Shown here piece after piece: positions 18,007-26,894 of a DNA stretch of 64,000 nt (within the stretch, counting starts at the first letter, position 1; each line of letters opens with the position of its first letter). This stretch comes from UBA6016 sp964568395. GTDB lineage: Bacteria > Campylobacterota > Campylobacteria > Campylobacterales > UBA6016. The notes beneath the pieces were generated by a model. That model saw nothing but the letters and a program-made list of their open reading frames with translations. It ran no database searches and had not been told where the DNA came from. The stretch covers positions 1 to 64,000 of the forward strand of contig CAZMPN010000001.1 of NCBI GenBank assembly GCA_964568395.1. The letters run 5' to 3'. The translations under genes and the position numbers were made by a program.

Positions 18007-18573
18007 TTGTGGCTAATAGTCGGACTGGGAAATCCCGGAAATAAATATCTCCACAATCGCCATAATGCCGGCTTTATGGCGATTGACAAACTGCTAAGCA
18101 AACGACAGGCGACAAATCTGTCGAAAAAAGAGTTCAAAGGCGAGCTGTATCGCTCCGGACAGATATACTTTCTGAAGCCTGCTACTTTTATGAACCTCTC
18201 AGGAGAGAGCGTAGAAGCCGTTAAAAACTACTTTAAAATAGAAAATGTCATAGTAATCCACGACGAAATAGAACTGCCCATAGGCGCCTTGCGTTTCAAA
18301 AAAGGCGGCGGACACGCGGGGCATAACGGGCTTCGTTCGATCGACAAGCATATAGGCGCCGATTATTATAGGGCTAGAGTCGGAATAGGGAAACCTGAGC
18401 ACAAGGGACAGGTTGCCGATTATTGTCTAAGCGACTTTGCCAAAAGCGAAAAAGAGGCGATAGAAGAAATTTTGGAGCTTACGGCGGATGCCGTACTGGA
18501 GCTTACAAAAGGGGATTTGGCGGCCGTCTCTAGCAAATTTACCAGAAATCCAAAACCGGAAAAAGAGCAGTGA
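18007..18573 (+). CDS. pth: Peptidyl-tRNA hydrolase
   Basis: Frees tRNA from prematurely released peptidyl-tRNA. The sequence LIVGLGNPGNKYLHNRHNAGF contains the catalytic histidine and Asn sites. KPATFMNLSGESV, VIHDEIELP (catalytic Asp) and GGGHAGHNGLRSI are all family motifs. 188 residues. The start is TTG at 18007; no in-frame ATG exists nearby. The next gene overlaps its stop by four bases (GTGA). Confidence 0.95.
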   Translation: MWLIVGLGNPGNKYLHNRHNAGFMAIDKLLSKRQATNLSKKEFKGELYRSGQIYFLKPATFMNLSGESVEAVKNYFKIENVIVIHDEIELPIGALRFKKGGGHAGHNGLRSIDKHIGADYYRARVGIGKPEHKGQVADYCLSDFAKSEKEAIEEILELTADAVLELTKGDLAAVSSKFTRNPKPEKEQ

Positions 18574-19619
18574 GCCTAGCAAAGATATATTTAGCGAAAC
18601 TGTATGCGAAAAACTTTTTCATAACGCTTATTGGCCTAGAGCTGTTCTTTTTGCTCATCGACTATCTGCAAAACCAAAAAAACATACCGTCTTCCGCAAA
18701 CCTAACCGTACTCTATTTTTATTTCCAATCGTTTGCGGCCCTCAGGATAACCCTGGCGCTCGCCCTAATATTCGGTGCGATATGGAGTTTTATATATCTT
18801 GTCAGAAGCAACGAGCTAACCGCACTCGAGAGTTCCGGGATGTCAAAAAAAGAGGCTATAAAGCCGTTTTTTTTGGTCTCCATAACCGCGGCGCTTATCT
18901 ATATGATGTTAGGCTTTACAAAGGCCGGGTACTATTACGACGACGCCAGGGCGATACTCCAAAACAAGCACGCCTCGGAGAGGGCGCAAGACCTATTTTT
19001 CAAGTATAAAAACGAATTCATCTACATAAAAACATTAAATCCGCTGTCAAAAAGCGCGGAAAATATTAAGATAGTAGGCGTAGACGAAAGCACGGTCGTT
19101 TATATCGTCGAAGCGAAAGAGGCTATTTTCGAAAACGACAGTTGGACCCTTAAGGATGCCAAGACGCTATTTTTGGACGAGACAAAAGAGCCGTATATTA
19201 CGACCTCGGAACAAAAAGAGCTAAAAACACTAGAAGGGTTTAAGCCAAAAATTTTGGACAATATCTCGCAAGGCGGAGAGGGTCTAAACATAGTCGACGC
19301 AATTAGCGCAATATGGCTTTTAAAAGATCAAAAACTAAGTCTGGAGAAGATAAAGGCTGCCCTTTTTAGCGCCATCTCCCTCCCGCTGTTTGCGCCGTTT
19401 TTTATTCTCATACTAGGCTACCATACGCCCGTTGCGTCAAGAGGTTTTATGCAGGCCAAATTCGCCGCATTCTGGATATTCGCCACCCTTATCGGCTGGG
19501 GGATACTAACAACGCTATCAAAGCTATCTTTCTACGGCCCGATAGGCTCGTATATGCCGATTTTGGCCATAGCGTCCATCGGCGGCTACGGATACTACCT
19601 GTTTAGAAGAATACGATGA
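18570..19619 (+). CDS. lptG: LptF/LptG-family permease
   Basis: Inner-membrane subunit that, with LptB, extracts lipopolysaccharide for transport to the outer membrane. Membrane segments occur near residues 15-33, 52-78, 92-112 and three more at the C-terminus (about 265-345), around a periplasmic domain, the YjgP/YjgQ layout. ELTALESSGMSKKEA is the conserved coupling-helix region. 349 residues, GTG start overlapping pth by GTGA. F and G paralogues are hard to tell apart; gene order suggests the LptG-like Cj0313. Confidence 0.85.
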   Translation: MSLAKIYLAKLYAKNFFITLIGLELFFLLIDYLQNQKNIPSSANLTVLYFYFQSFAALRITLALALIFGAIWSFIYLVRSNELTALESSGMSKKEAIKPFFLVSITAALIYMMLGFTKAGYYYDDARAILQNKHASERAQDLFFKYKNEFIYIKTLNPLSKSAENIKIVGVDESTVVYIVEAKEAIFENDSWTLKDAKTLFLDETKEPYITTSEQKELKTLEGFKPKILDNISQGGEGLNIVDAISAIWLLKDQKLSLEKIKAALFSAISLPLFAPFFILILGYHTPVASRGFMQAKFAAFWIFATLIGWGILTTLSKLSFYGPIGSYMPILAIASIGGYGYYLFRRIR

Positions 19620-20581
19620 GGCTATTTTTCTCAAAACTTCTTTATACTTTTTTGATGCTCCTTCTTATTTCGGTTATCTCTTTTGCCGCCGTCAAGATGG
19701 CCCCAAATAGCTTTTTGGCCGCCGGAGAACTAAATCCGAATATCACGGAAGAGTCCATCAAGACACTAAAGGAAGTATACGGTCTCGACAAGCCTCTAAC
19801 CGAGCAGTACATAGGCTGGATTAAAAGCATGGCCTCTTTGGAATTTGGCGTCTCGTTTTCCACCGGCAAGAGCGTAAAAGAGGAGATACTCTCCCGCCTA
19901 CCTATAACGCTTGCCATCAACCTGATATCTATGCTATTTATCTTCGTTTTTGGCATAACAGCCGGAATCTATGCGGCGATAAAAAGCGGCAAAACCGCCG
20001 ACAAAGCGACTGTCGGCGCATCTCTTGTCAGTTTCGCGATGCCATCGTTCTATCTTTCGCTTATCTTTATAATGTTTTTCTCCATCTATCTAGGTATTTT
20101 CCCGATTTCAGGGGTATCGTCAACAACAAAAGAGGAAGCGGGGGTACTTGGCTACTATCTGGATATCTCCCATCATCTGTTTTTGCCGATATCCGTAATC
20201 GTCATAACATCTTTCGGCTCGCTGGCGCTCTATATCAGATCGCTCACGACGGAGATACTAAAGTCTGATTATGTATTTTTTGCGATTTCCAGAGGAGTCA
20301 GCAAAACAAGGCTCGTATTTTTATATATTCTGCCGAATCTTTCAAATCCGATCGTTACTATGCTCGGCCTCTCGCTCCCAGGGGTAATAGGTGGAAGTAT
20401 AATACTTGAGAGCATATTCGCCATTAACGGTATGGGGCTGTTCTTCTACCAAAGCGTAATCAGCAGGGACTATCCGGTTATTTTGGGGGTTACGATGATA
20501 GGGGCGTTTTTGACGCTTCTGGGCAACATCCTGGCGGACATTGCCCTCTTAAAGCTAAATCCTTTCGTCAAAAGGCCTTAG
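19616..20581 (+). CDS. Oligopeptide-type ABC permease (DppB/OppB family), solitary
   Basis: Integral membrane subunit with about six spans and the family EAA loop near residues 224-246 (AISRGVSKTRLVFLYILPNL). The N-terminal span and VYGLDKPLTEQYIGWI segment are typical of DppB/OppB/NikB. The ATG overlaps the lptG stop (ATGA). No binding protein, second permease or ATPase is adjacent, so partners must lie elsewhere if it works in a classical transporter. Its 3' end overlaps nusA by four bases on the other strand. Confidence 0.88.
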   Translation: MRLFFSKLLYTFLMLLLISVISFAAVKMAPNSFLAAGELNPNITEESIKTLKEVYGLDKPLTEQYIGWIKSMASLEFGVSFSTGKSVKEEILSRLPITLAINLISMLFIFVFGITAGIYAAIKSGKTADKATVGASLVSFAMPSFYLSLIFIMFFSIYLGIFPISGVSSTTKEEAGVLGYYLDISHHLFLPISVIVITSFGSLALYIRSLTTEILKSDYVFFAISRGVSKTRLVFLYILPNLSNPIVTMLGLSLPGVIGGSIILESIFAINGMGLFFYQSVISRDYPVILGVTMIGAFLTLLGNILADIALLKLNPFVKRP

Positions 20582-21690
20582 CTAAACAGCGCCTCAAGCG
20601 CAGCTTTTGAAGATGCGGGTTTTTTCTCTTCCACGCCGCCTTCTTCCGTATGCGCCGAGCCGCCTTCCTCTAGAAGCTCTATCTGGTATCCGGTGAGCAT
20701 TGACGCAAGCCTGATGTTTATGCCCGATTTCCCGATCGCCTTCGATTTTTGCCCTTCAAATACGCTAACTATCGCTTTCTCGCCCTGAATAGAGACGCTT
20801 TTTACGGCGGCCGGACTCATAGCGCGCGACACGAACAGCTCCGGAACATCCGAATATTCGATAACGTCTATATTCTCGTTTTTAAGCTCTTTCGAGACGG
20901 CGTTTATACGAACACCTTTGACGCCTACGGCCGTACCGATAGGATCGACTCTAGGGCTATTCGAAAGAAGGGCCAGTTTTGCCCTCTCTCCAGGGATTCT
21001 CGCACATTTTTTGATTTCGATGATACCGTCGGCGATTTCCGGCACTTCAAGCCTCATTAGCTCCTCCAGGAACTTAGGGCTGGTTCTCGTAAGCTCTAGC
21101 CCTATCCCCTTTTTATTCGTATCTATCGTTTTAAGGACCGCTTTGACTACGTTTCCTACCTTGAAACTCTCGCCTTTTATCCTGTTTTTTCTAGGCATGA
21201 GCGCCCTGATTTCGTCTATCTCGATAAAGGTATTGCCGTCGCCGTCGACCCTGACGACCTGTCCGGAAACTATCTTGCCCTCTTTTTTTGAGTATTTTTT
21301 GTAGATTTCGTCTTCTATTAGCTTTTGGAGTTCGTTCTCAAGCTCTCTGTGCATGATATTTACTATATTTCTGCCGTAATCTTCGAGATTTATGTCGTAT
21401 CTCAGCTCATCGCCTATTTCAAGGCTTTCATCTATCGTTTTTGCCTCGGAGACGTTAATGTAGTTTTTGCCGTCCTCGACAAGCGGGTCGTCATCGGCGA
21501 CAACCAAAACTTTTTGATATAGCCTTGCCCTTCTTTTTTCGTCGTCAAACTCGACGTCAAAAAATAGATCTTCGCCGATAGCTCTCGCCGCGCTCTTGAT
21601 TAAAGCGATTTTGATCCCTTCTTTTACGTCTTTTGGATTTAGACTTTTTTCGTAGGCAATCGAGTCTGCAATGTCGAGTATTTTTTCCAA
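20578..21690 (-). CDS. nusA: Transcription termination/antitermination factor NusA
   Basis: Binds RNA polymerase and nascent RNA and affects pausing, termination and antitermination. The layout is an N-terminal polymerase-binding domain, an S1 domain (IVSGQVVRVDGDGNTFIEI), then two KH domains with DPIGTAVGVKGVRI and AIGKSGINIRLASMLTG. I place the start at TTG 21690 (protein begins MEKILDIADSIAYEK) with AAAGGGA eight bases upstream; 370 residues is close to Campylobacter NusA. A TTG at 21726 would add 12 unlikely residues. Confidence 0.93.
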   Translation of the reverse strand: MEKILDIADSIAYEKSLNPKDVKEGIKIALIKSAARAIGEDLFFDVEFDDEKRRARLYQKVLVVADDDPLVEDGKNYINVSEAKTIDESLEIGDELRYDINLEDYGRNIVNIMHRELENELQKLIEDEIYKKYSKKEGKIVSGQVVRVDGDGNTFIEIDEIRALMPRKNRIKGESFKVGNVVKAVLKTIDTNKKGIGLELTRTSPKFLEELMRLEVPEIADGIIEIKKCARIPGERAKLALLSNSPRVDPIGTAVGVKGVRINAVSKELKNENIDVIEYSDVPELFVSRAMSPAAVKSVSIQGEKAIVSVFEGQKSKAIGKSGINIRLASMLTGYQIELLEEGGSAHTEEGGVEEKKPASSKAALEALFS

Positions 21691-21824
21691 AGTAATGTTC
21701 CCTTTACTTATTTTCTTAATAGACAAAAACCGAAAATTATTATGGATTTTTTGTTTTTTTGTGAAGACGGAAATTTTACTTAAAATAAGCTTTAATACAC
21801 ATTAAACTTTAAGGGTCTTTTAGA

Positions 21825-21830
21825 TATAAT
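21825..21830 (+). promoter_or_regulatory. Candidate -10 element for the HP0268-like/miaB transcript
   Basis: TATAAT in TTTTAGATATAATCGCC lies 38 bases before the ATG at 21869 in the 178-base nusA divergent gap. It is the only good hexamer facing this long plus-strand run. Confidence 0.5.
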
Positions 21831-21868
21831 CGCCATGGTTTTTATACACGAATTTCAAGGAAATGACG

Positions 21869-22111
21869 ATGCAACTTAAGCTCGCACGGGAAGATGTCAA
21901 CTCTAACCCAAAAACTATAACCGTAGAAAAATTATTGGAAGAGGTCGCAGTCAAAAGACCTTGTATATACTATTTTGATAAATCAAACTCGCATAAAGAT
22001 CTTATAGCGCTTGTCGAACAAGTAGAAAAACTGAGCGCAAGCATATACCTCAGAGAGGTAAAATACGGTCTTGACGAGCAAGACTATATGTACGAGGTAC
22101 ATATCATATAA
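21869..22111 (+). CDS. HP0268-family small protein
   Basis: An 80-residue protein resembling Helicobacter HP0268, a family restricted mostly to Campylobacterota; the H. pylori member has been reported to have nuclease activity. Conserved-looking parts are LKLARED at the start and YFDKSNSHKDL in the middle. I chose the ATG at 21869 because AAGGAA is correctly spaced for it; an ATG six bases earlier is too close. Its stop overlaps the miaB ATG (TAATG). The HP0268-miaB-DUF374 order is also found in Helicobacter. Confidence 0.82.
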   Translation: MQLKLAREDVNSNPKTITVEKLLEEVAVKRPCIYYFDKSNSHKDLIALVEQVEKLSASIYLREVKYGLDEQDYMYEVHII

Positions 22112-23403
22112 TGTCCCAAAAGCTTCTCTATATAGAGACTCTCGGTTGCGCTATGAATGTCCGGGATTCCGAACATATCATAGCCGAGTTGACCGAAAAA
22201 GATAACTACGCGCTTACCTCCTCCGCAAAAGACGCAGACCTAATCATCATCAACACCTGTTCGGTCAGAGAAAAACCGGTACAAAAACTGTTTAGCGAAA
22301 TAGGCGCATTCAAAAAGATAAAAAAAGAGGGTGCAAAAATAGGCGTTTGCGGATGTACGGCAAGCCACCTCGGCGAAGAGATAATCAAGAAAGCGCCGGC
22401 GGTAAACTTCGTACTGGGCGCGAGAAACGTCTCGAAGATAAAAAGCGCCGTAGCAAAAGATAAATCCGTAGAGATAGATATAAGCTACGACGACTCCTCG
22501 TATATGTTCGGCGAGTATAGGCAAGACGGCTATAAAGCGCTCATCAATATATCCATAGGCTGCGACAAAGAGTGCGCATACTGCATAGTGCCGCATACAA
22601 GAGGCGAAGAGGTCTCCATACCTATGGAGCTCATCCTGGGCGAGGCAAAAAAAGCGGCCGACAAAGGCGCCAAAGAAGTAATTTTGCTCGGTCAAAACGT
22701 AAATAACTACGGCAAGGGTTTCAAAGATAAAAGTATAAACTTTACGGCGCTTCTAAGAGAGGTTAGCAAGATAGAGGGGATAGAGCGCATACGATTCACC
22801 TCCCCGCATCCGCTTCATGCTGACGACGAGTTCATAGAAGAGTTCGCCAGAAATCCAAAGATATGCAAAAACATACACTTCCCGCTTCAAGCCGGTAGCT
22901 CGAAAGTCCTAAAAGATATGCGAAGGGGCTATACGAAAGAGTGGTTTTTGGCCAAGGCCGCGAAAATAAGGGAGCTTTGCCCGGGAGCTACGATAAGCAC
23001 CGATATAATCGTCGGCTTTCCTGGAGAGAGTGACGAAGAGTTCTTGGAGACGATGGAGGTCGTAGAGAAGGTCGGCTTCGAGTTTATGTTCTCTTTTGGG
23101 TACTCGTCCAGACCGCTTACAAAAGCGGCCGATATGCCAAACCAGATAGATGAAGAGATAAAAAAAATGCGTCTTTTGACGCTACAAAGCGCACAGCTTA
23201 AAATCCAAGAAGCCGCACACAAAAAACAGGTCGGAAAAATAGAGAGAATACTCGTGGAAGGAAAAGACGGAAACGTCTATTTTGGAAAGACAGGCTCCGG
23301 ATTTGGCGTAAAATTCGAGAGCGACAAAGAACTTCTAGGAGAACTAGTGGACGTCGAAATAACAAAAGCCGGGAGACACGCCCTAAGTGGCGATCTTGTC
23401 TAA
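22111..23403 (+). CDS. miaB: tRNA-2-methylthio-N6-dimethylallyladenosine synthase
   Basis: Radical-SAM methylthiotransferase acting on i6A37 of tRNA. Auxiliary-cluster cysteines are C13, C50 and C82; the radical-SAM motif is C151-x3-C155-x2-C158. A C-terminal TRAM domain ends the 430 residues. GQNVNNYG and RFTSPHP are MiaB-specific, separating it from the RimO paralogue at 27.9 kb. Its stop overlaps the next gene by 17 bases. Confidence 0.96.
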   Translation: MSQKLLYIETLGCAMNVRDSEHIIAELTEKDNYALTSSAKDADLIIINTCSVREKPVQKLFSEIGAFKKIKKEGAKIGVCGCTASHLGEEIIKKAPAVNFVLGARNVSKIKSAVAKDKSVEIDISYDDSSYMFGEYRQDGYKALINISIGCDKECAYCIVPHTRGEEVSIPMELILGEAKKAADKGAKEVILLGQNVNNYGKGFKDKSINFTALLREVSKIEGIERIRFTSPHPLHADDEFIEEFARNPKICKNIHFPLQAGSSKVLKDMRRGYTKEWFLAKAAKIRELCPGATISTDIIVGFPGESDEEFLETMEVVEKVGFEFMFSFGYSSRPLTKAADMPNQIDEEIKKMRLLTLQSAQLKIQEAAHKKQVGKIERILVEGKDGNVYFGKTGSGFGVKFESDKELLGELVDVEITKAGRHALSGDLV

Positions 23404-24022
23404 AGAGAGGAAAAGGCGGATCCTCTCCCTGATTATCCCGCCGCTTGCAAATCTACTAATCCGCATCATATACCTAACATGCAAAAAAGAGTTCAAGCTA
23501 GCCCCCTCCTATCCAAGCGAGCCGTTTATAGTCGCTTTTTGGCACGGCGAGCTTCTAATGCAACCGTTTTTGTATAAAAGAATAAGAGGGCGACATAAAA
23601 TATCGGTGATGATAAGCGAGCATTTCGACGGTGAGATAATCGCAAAAATTATCGCCTTCTTCGGCTTTTCCAGCATAAGGGGCTCAAGCTCGAAAGGCGG
23701 AGCCAGGGTACTCATAGAAGCCATAAAAACCTCCAGAGAGGGTGAGGATATCGCCATCACGCCGGACGGACCGAGGGGTCCTAGGCACTCGGTCGAGGGT
23801 GGTATAGCGGCGCTGGCGCAAAAAACAAAAGCAAAGATCGTAGTATTCAACTATAGATGCGATAATTGCTGGCAGCTAAAGAGTTGGGATAGATTCATCA
23901 TCCCGAAGCCGTTTTCAAAAATTAGCTTTTTTGCCGATAAGGTAATCGACGTTTCCGAGCTGGAGACAGAGGAAGCGAAAAAGATAATACGGGAACAGAT
24001 GCTAAAAGATGCTGCAAAATGA
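23387..24022 (+). CDS. DUF374 lysophospholipid acyltransferase-like protein
   Basis: A 211-residue protein with a hydrophobic N-terminus (about 12-30), then AFWHGELLMQ, the conserved GSSSKGGARVL region and AITPDGPRGPRHSVEGG, the signature of DUF374. The family is related to lipid A and phospholipid acyltransferases; substrate not established. Start is GTG at 23387, overlapping miaB. Position after miaB is conserved in Campylobacterota. The 3' end overlaps the recombinase gene by 14 bases. Confidence 0.85.
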   Translation: MAILSKERKRRILSLIIPPLANLLIRIIYLTCKKEFKLAPSYPSEPFIVAFWHGELLMQPFLYKRIRGRHKISVMISEHFDGEIIAKIIAFFGFSSIRGSSSKGGARVLIEAIKTSREGEDIAITPDGPRGPRHSVEGGIAALAQKTKAKIVVFNYRCDNCWQLKSWDRFIIPKPFSKISFFADKVIDVSELETEEAKKIIREQMLKDAAK

Positions 24023-24839
24023 CGAGATAAACGCTTTTTTAGACTACCTCTCAAACATAAGAAAATACAGCCCTCGGACAATATCGACATACAAAAAAAC
24101 GCTTCTTGAAGCGGCGCCGAAAGTGGAAATCAGCGAAGACAACGACCGCACCGTTTACGACATAAGAGGATACCGACTAGAAATATCAAAGCTAGCAAAA
24201 AAAACGATAGCAAAAAAAGTCTCCACGCTAAGGTCGTTTTTCGAATATAAAAAATGTATTGGCTCCAAAATAAAAACGATAGGCGACGAGCAGATAAAGA
24301 TGCCAAGGAGCCTTCCAAAACCGATACATAAAGATTTGATACAAAAAGCGATAAGCGAGTGCCAAAATAGTGGCGAAAAACTACTGCTCTTGATGCTCTA
24401 TTCGCTTGGACTCAGGATTTCGGAACTGGAAAACCTAAGACTGCAGGATATCGGAATGGAGTGGGTCAAGGTAGTGCACGGCAAAGGCGGCAAGGATAGG
24501 ATGGTGCCGCTAATTCCGGAAGTTTTGGAACTAATCGAGAAATATAGGCTAGAAAACGGTCCGAAACTGTATCTTTTCGAGGAAAAAGAAAAACCGTTAA
24601 GCCAAAATTGTCTAAGATATAAGTTATTTAAAATTTTTGAGAGAGTCGGAGTCAAGGCTACGCCGCATCAGCTTAGACACTCGTTTGCTACGGATTTAAT
24701 CAACAAAGGGGCAAGAATCGTGGACGTATCCGAACTGCTTGGACACAAAGAGCTATCCACGACACAGGTCTATACGAAGCTAGGCATGAGCAAAAAACTT
24801 AGCGGCTATCTAAACGCCCATCCCATGTGTAAAGAGTAG
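24009..24839 (+). CDS. Tyrosine recombinase of the Xer family, compact form
   Basis: Site-specific recombinase with a full catalytic set: R136, K159, H220, R223, H246 and Y255 in the motifs GLRISEL, HGKGGKD, HQLRHSFAT, LGHKELSTT and QVYTKLG. The N-terminal SAM-like core-binding domain has SPRTISTYKK. At 276 residues it is clearly shorter than the single XerH proteins of Helicobacter and Campylobacter (about 350-360). It may be this organism's chromosome-dimer resolvase or a second Xer. It overlaps the DUF374 gene and is seven bases from the next gene. No mobile-element context is visible. Confidence 0.88.
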   Translation: MLQNDEINAFLDYLSNIRKYSPRTISTYKKTLLEAAPKVEISEDNDRTVYDIRGYRLEISKLAKKTIAKKVSTLRSFFEYKKCIGSKIKTIGDEQIKMPRSLPKPIHKDLIQKAISECQNSGEKLLLLMLYSLGLRISELENLRLQDIGMEWVKVVHGKGGKDRMVPLIPEVLELIEKYRLENGPKLYLFEEKEKPLSQNCLRYKLFKIFERVGVKATPHQLRHSFATDLINKGARIVDVSELLGHKELSTTQVYTKLGMSKKLSGYLNAHPMCKE

Positions 24840-24845
24840 ATAGCC

Positions 24846-25835
24846 GTGATTGGCAGCATAATAAGAAGATTCGTAAAGACGGCATATATAGCAATCATTA
24901 AAGACGGCGATACATGCGACGTATGCGTAAAAATACTCAAAAATAAAACGGAAATAAGCAGGGAGAGCAAACGCTTTTCGATGCAGACGAGAGAGTCGGC
25001 GAAACTACTCGACGAATTCGTAAAAAACCTACTCGCAAAGTACAGCATATTCTACACCGCAACCATAATAAATTCTATCAACCAGGGCGGGGTACCAGGC
25101 TGCGACAAAAAGAACTTCGAAAAATACGAGATAAACACGACAAACGCCTCCGTCGTCTGTATAGATAAAAAATGGTCTATTTTTGCAAGCAACTACGATA
25201 TAGAGTCCACGCAAAAAGAGTTCGAGGAGCTTGGCGGATTAGACTGTCTATTTTCGTCGATAGTTGTTTTAAAAAGCTTTTTTGACAGCGAGCTAGACTC
25301 TACGCCTACGATGTGCATCCTAAAACAAAAAACATCCGCGACGATAGCAGTATTTACCAAGGATTCACTGCTTTTTAGCAACTACATAATACTAAAAACG
25401 GATACGCCGCAAGAAGAAGAGGGTGAGACAAAAAAACAAGAAGAGAAGATTTTCGGGGAAGAGAGCGAATTTGACGAGGAGAGGCTTGTAGACCTGGACG
25501 ACATAGCCCTTGACCTAAAAGAGGACAATTCGGAAATGTCGGAATTTATGAATATTCCCTCCGACGAGCAAGAAGAGGTCTCTACGATAAGCATAGAATC
25601 GCTTGGAAGCGACCTTAGAATACTCGACTTCGTAAAGACATCGCTAAATCAGTTTTACAAAAACCCTATGTACGAATCCAGCTTTATAGAAAAAATATCG
25701 ATAGCCGACCCTTATTTCGAATCCCCGGATATAAAAAATCTGCTTGAAAACGAAATCATGCTCCCGGTCACCCATAAAAAAATAGAACTTTGCGATATAA
25801 CATCGGACCTCGCCATAGAAGAGGTTTTATATTGA
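24846..25835 (+). CDS. Uncharacterised protein in PilM position of a PilMNO-like unit
   Basis: I do not recognise a definite family. The 329 residues have no membrane span or signal peptide. Residues 1-190 look like an alternating alpha/beta domain, residues about 190-255 are a strongly acidic linker rich in Glu, Asp and Ser, and a short C-terminal domain follows. It starts with GTG and its stop overlaps a TTG start (TTGA) of a one-span protein. In pilus and type II secretion clusters this place is held by the cytoplasmic actin-like PilM or GspL N-domain, which is the inference here. Confidence 0.6.
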   Translation: MIGSIIRRFVKTAYIAIIKDGDTCDVCVKILKNKTEISRESKRFSMQTRESAKLLDEFVKNLLAKYSIFYTATIINSINQGGVPGCDKKNFEKYEINTTNASVVCIDKKWSIFASNYDIESTQKEFEELGGLDCLFSSIVVLKSFFDSELDSTPTMCILKQKTSATIAVFTKDSLLFSNYIILKTDTPQEEEGETKKQEEKIFGEESEFDEERLVDLDDIALDLKEDNSEMSEFMNIPSDEQEEVSTISIESLGSDLRILDFVKTSLNQFYKNPMYESSFIEKISIADPYFESPDIKNLLENEIMLPVTHKKIELCDITSDLAIEEVLY

Positions 25836-26365
25836 AAACAAGTTTTATAAAACCTAGACGCAAGAGCCTACTAAAAAGAGATACGAAATTTTGGCTAGCC
25901 TTCATTATCATATCAACGTCGATTTTGACGGCTTTATATATAGCCCTTGAGTATGAAATATCGGCGACGCAAGACAAAACAAAAAAAGCTACGATAGATA
26001 GAAAATTCCTAAGCGCGGACGCGGTCAGGCTAAAATCAAATCACGATATGCTAAAAGAGGAGCTTGCGTTTGCGATAGAGATAAAAACATCAAATACCCT
26101 ATTAAAAGACAATATAGCCAATATATTCGCGATTATCCCAGATCAAGTGATGCTGACAAAAATAGAGGTCTCATCAAACTGCCTAGTGCTATACGGCAGC
26201 ACCCCGTCAAAAGAGATTTACAATCTGCATTTAGCGCCGGCGCTAAAATCCATATTTACCACAAGCGAGACCTCTTTTTCAAGAAGCGGCGCCGGTATGA
26301 AGTTCATATCCATAAACAAACTTGACAAAGAAGAAGGCGAAGAAGAGGCGGCGCATGCAAGATAA
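25832..26365 (+). CDS. PilN-like single-span membrane protein
   Basis: The 177-residue protein begins with a basic cytoplasmic tail, has one membrane span at about residues 20-41 (FWLAFIIISTSILTALYIA), then a coiled segment and a small periplasmic domain with IIPDQVMLTKIEV, a pattern seen in PilN/GspL periplasmic domains. The TTG at 25832 has AGAGG upstream and overlaps the previous stop. Together with its neighbour it would form the inner-membrane alignment complex of a type IV pilus or competence system. Confidence 0.65.
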   Translation: MKTSFIKPRRKSLLKRDTKFWLAFIIISTSILTALYIALEYEISATQDKTKKATIDRKFLSADAVRLKSNHDMLKEELAFAIEIKTSNTLLKDNIANIFAIIPDQVMLTKIEVSSNCLVLYGSTPSKEIYNLHLAPALKSIFTTSETSFSRSGAGMKFISINKLDKEEGEEEAAHAR

Positions 26366-26894
26366 CAAAAAATTCGACTTTGCAAAAGCGATAACATTCC
26401 TGCTCATCTTTGTCGGCATATGCGTCTTCTCGCTCAGCATACTGCTCGTTCCGGCAATCAGGGAATACAAAAAACAAAACGATATTTATAAAATAGAGTA
26501 TTCGCTATATCTAAAGGCCAAAGAGAGGCACGACGAAGAGAGCGGTAAACTAAAAGCCCTCAAAACGACGAACGCGAAAATACTTGCGGCGCTAGAAAAA
26601 AAGACCGACGAAACCACCCTTATGGGGCTTGCGAAAAACTATTTTAAAAAGACGGAAGTGAAAAAAGCTGGGGCTCTCGAGAAAGAGGGTGGATTTTTTT
26701 ATGAAGACTACAACGTAACATCAACTTTCATGACGCCAAAAGAGCTCTTCTCGTTTCTAAAGGCTCTAAGCGACGAAAACGCCGTAGTAAAAGTCAAAAC
26801 CCCGCTTGTCATGGGCGCAACCGGAGATGGCCTAATATCAAATTTTATACTTAGGGTCTACTACCTAAACCCGCCTAAAGAGCCGAAAAAGTAA
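26355..26894 (+). CDS. PilO-like single-span membrane protein
   Basis: A 179-residue protein with one membrane span (about 11-33), a coiled coil (about 40-85) and a periplasmic domain ending with a beta-rich stretch (ISNFILRVYYLNPP), as in PilO/GspM. I chose the ATG at 26355, preceded by AGAGG; a longer frame begins with a run of basic residues and is less likely. It overlaps its neighbour by 11 bases and ends 20 bases inside tilS on the other strand. No secretin or PilP gene follows. Confidence 0.65.
   Translation: MQDNKKFDFAKAITFLLIFVGICVFSLSILLVPAIREYKKQNDIYKIEYSLYLKAKERHDEESGKLKALKTTNAKILAALEKKTDETTLMGLAKNYFKKTEVKKAGALEKEGGFFYEDYNVTSTFMTPKELFSFLKALSDENAVVKVKTPLVMGATGDGLISNFILRVYYLNPPKEPKK

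Noticed and set aside
24009..26894. Integron or mobile island around the Xer gene
   Set aside because: Flanks are conserved housekeeping genes, with no direct repeats, att-like duplications or change in composition.
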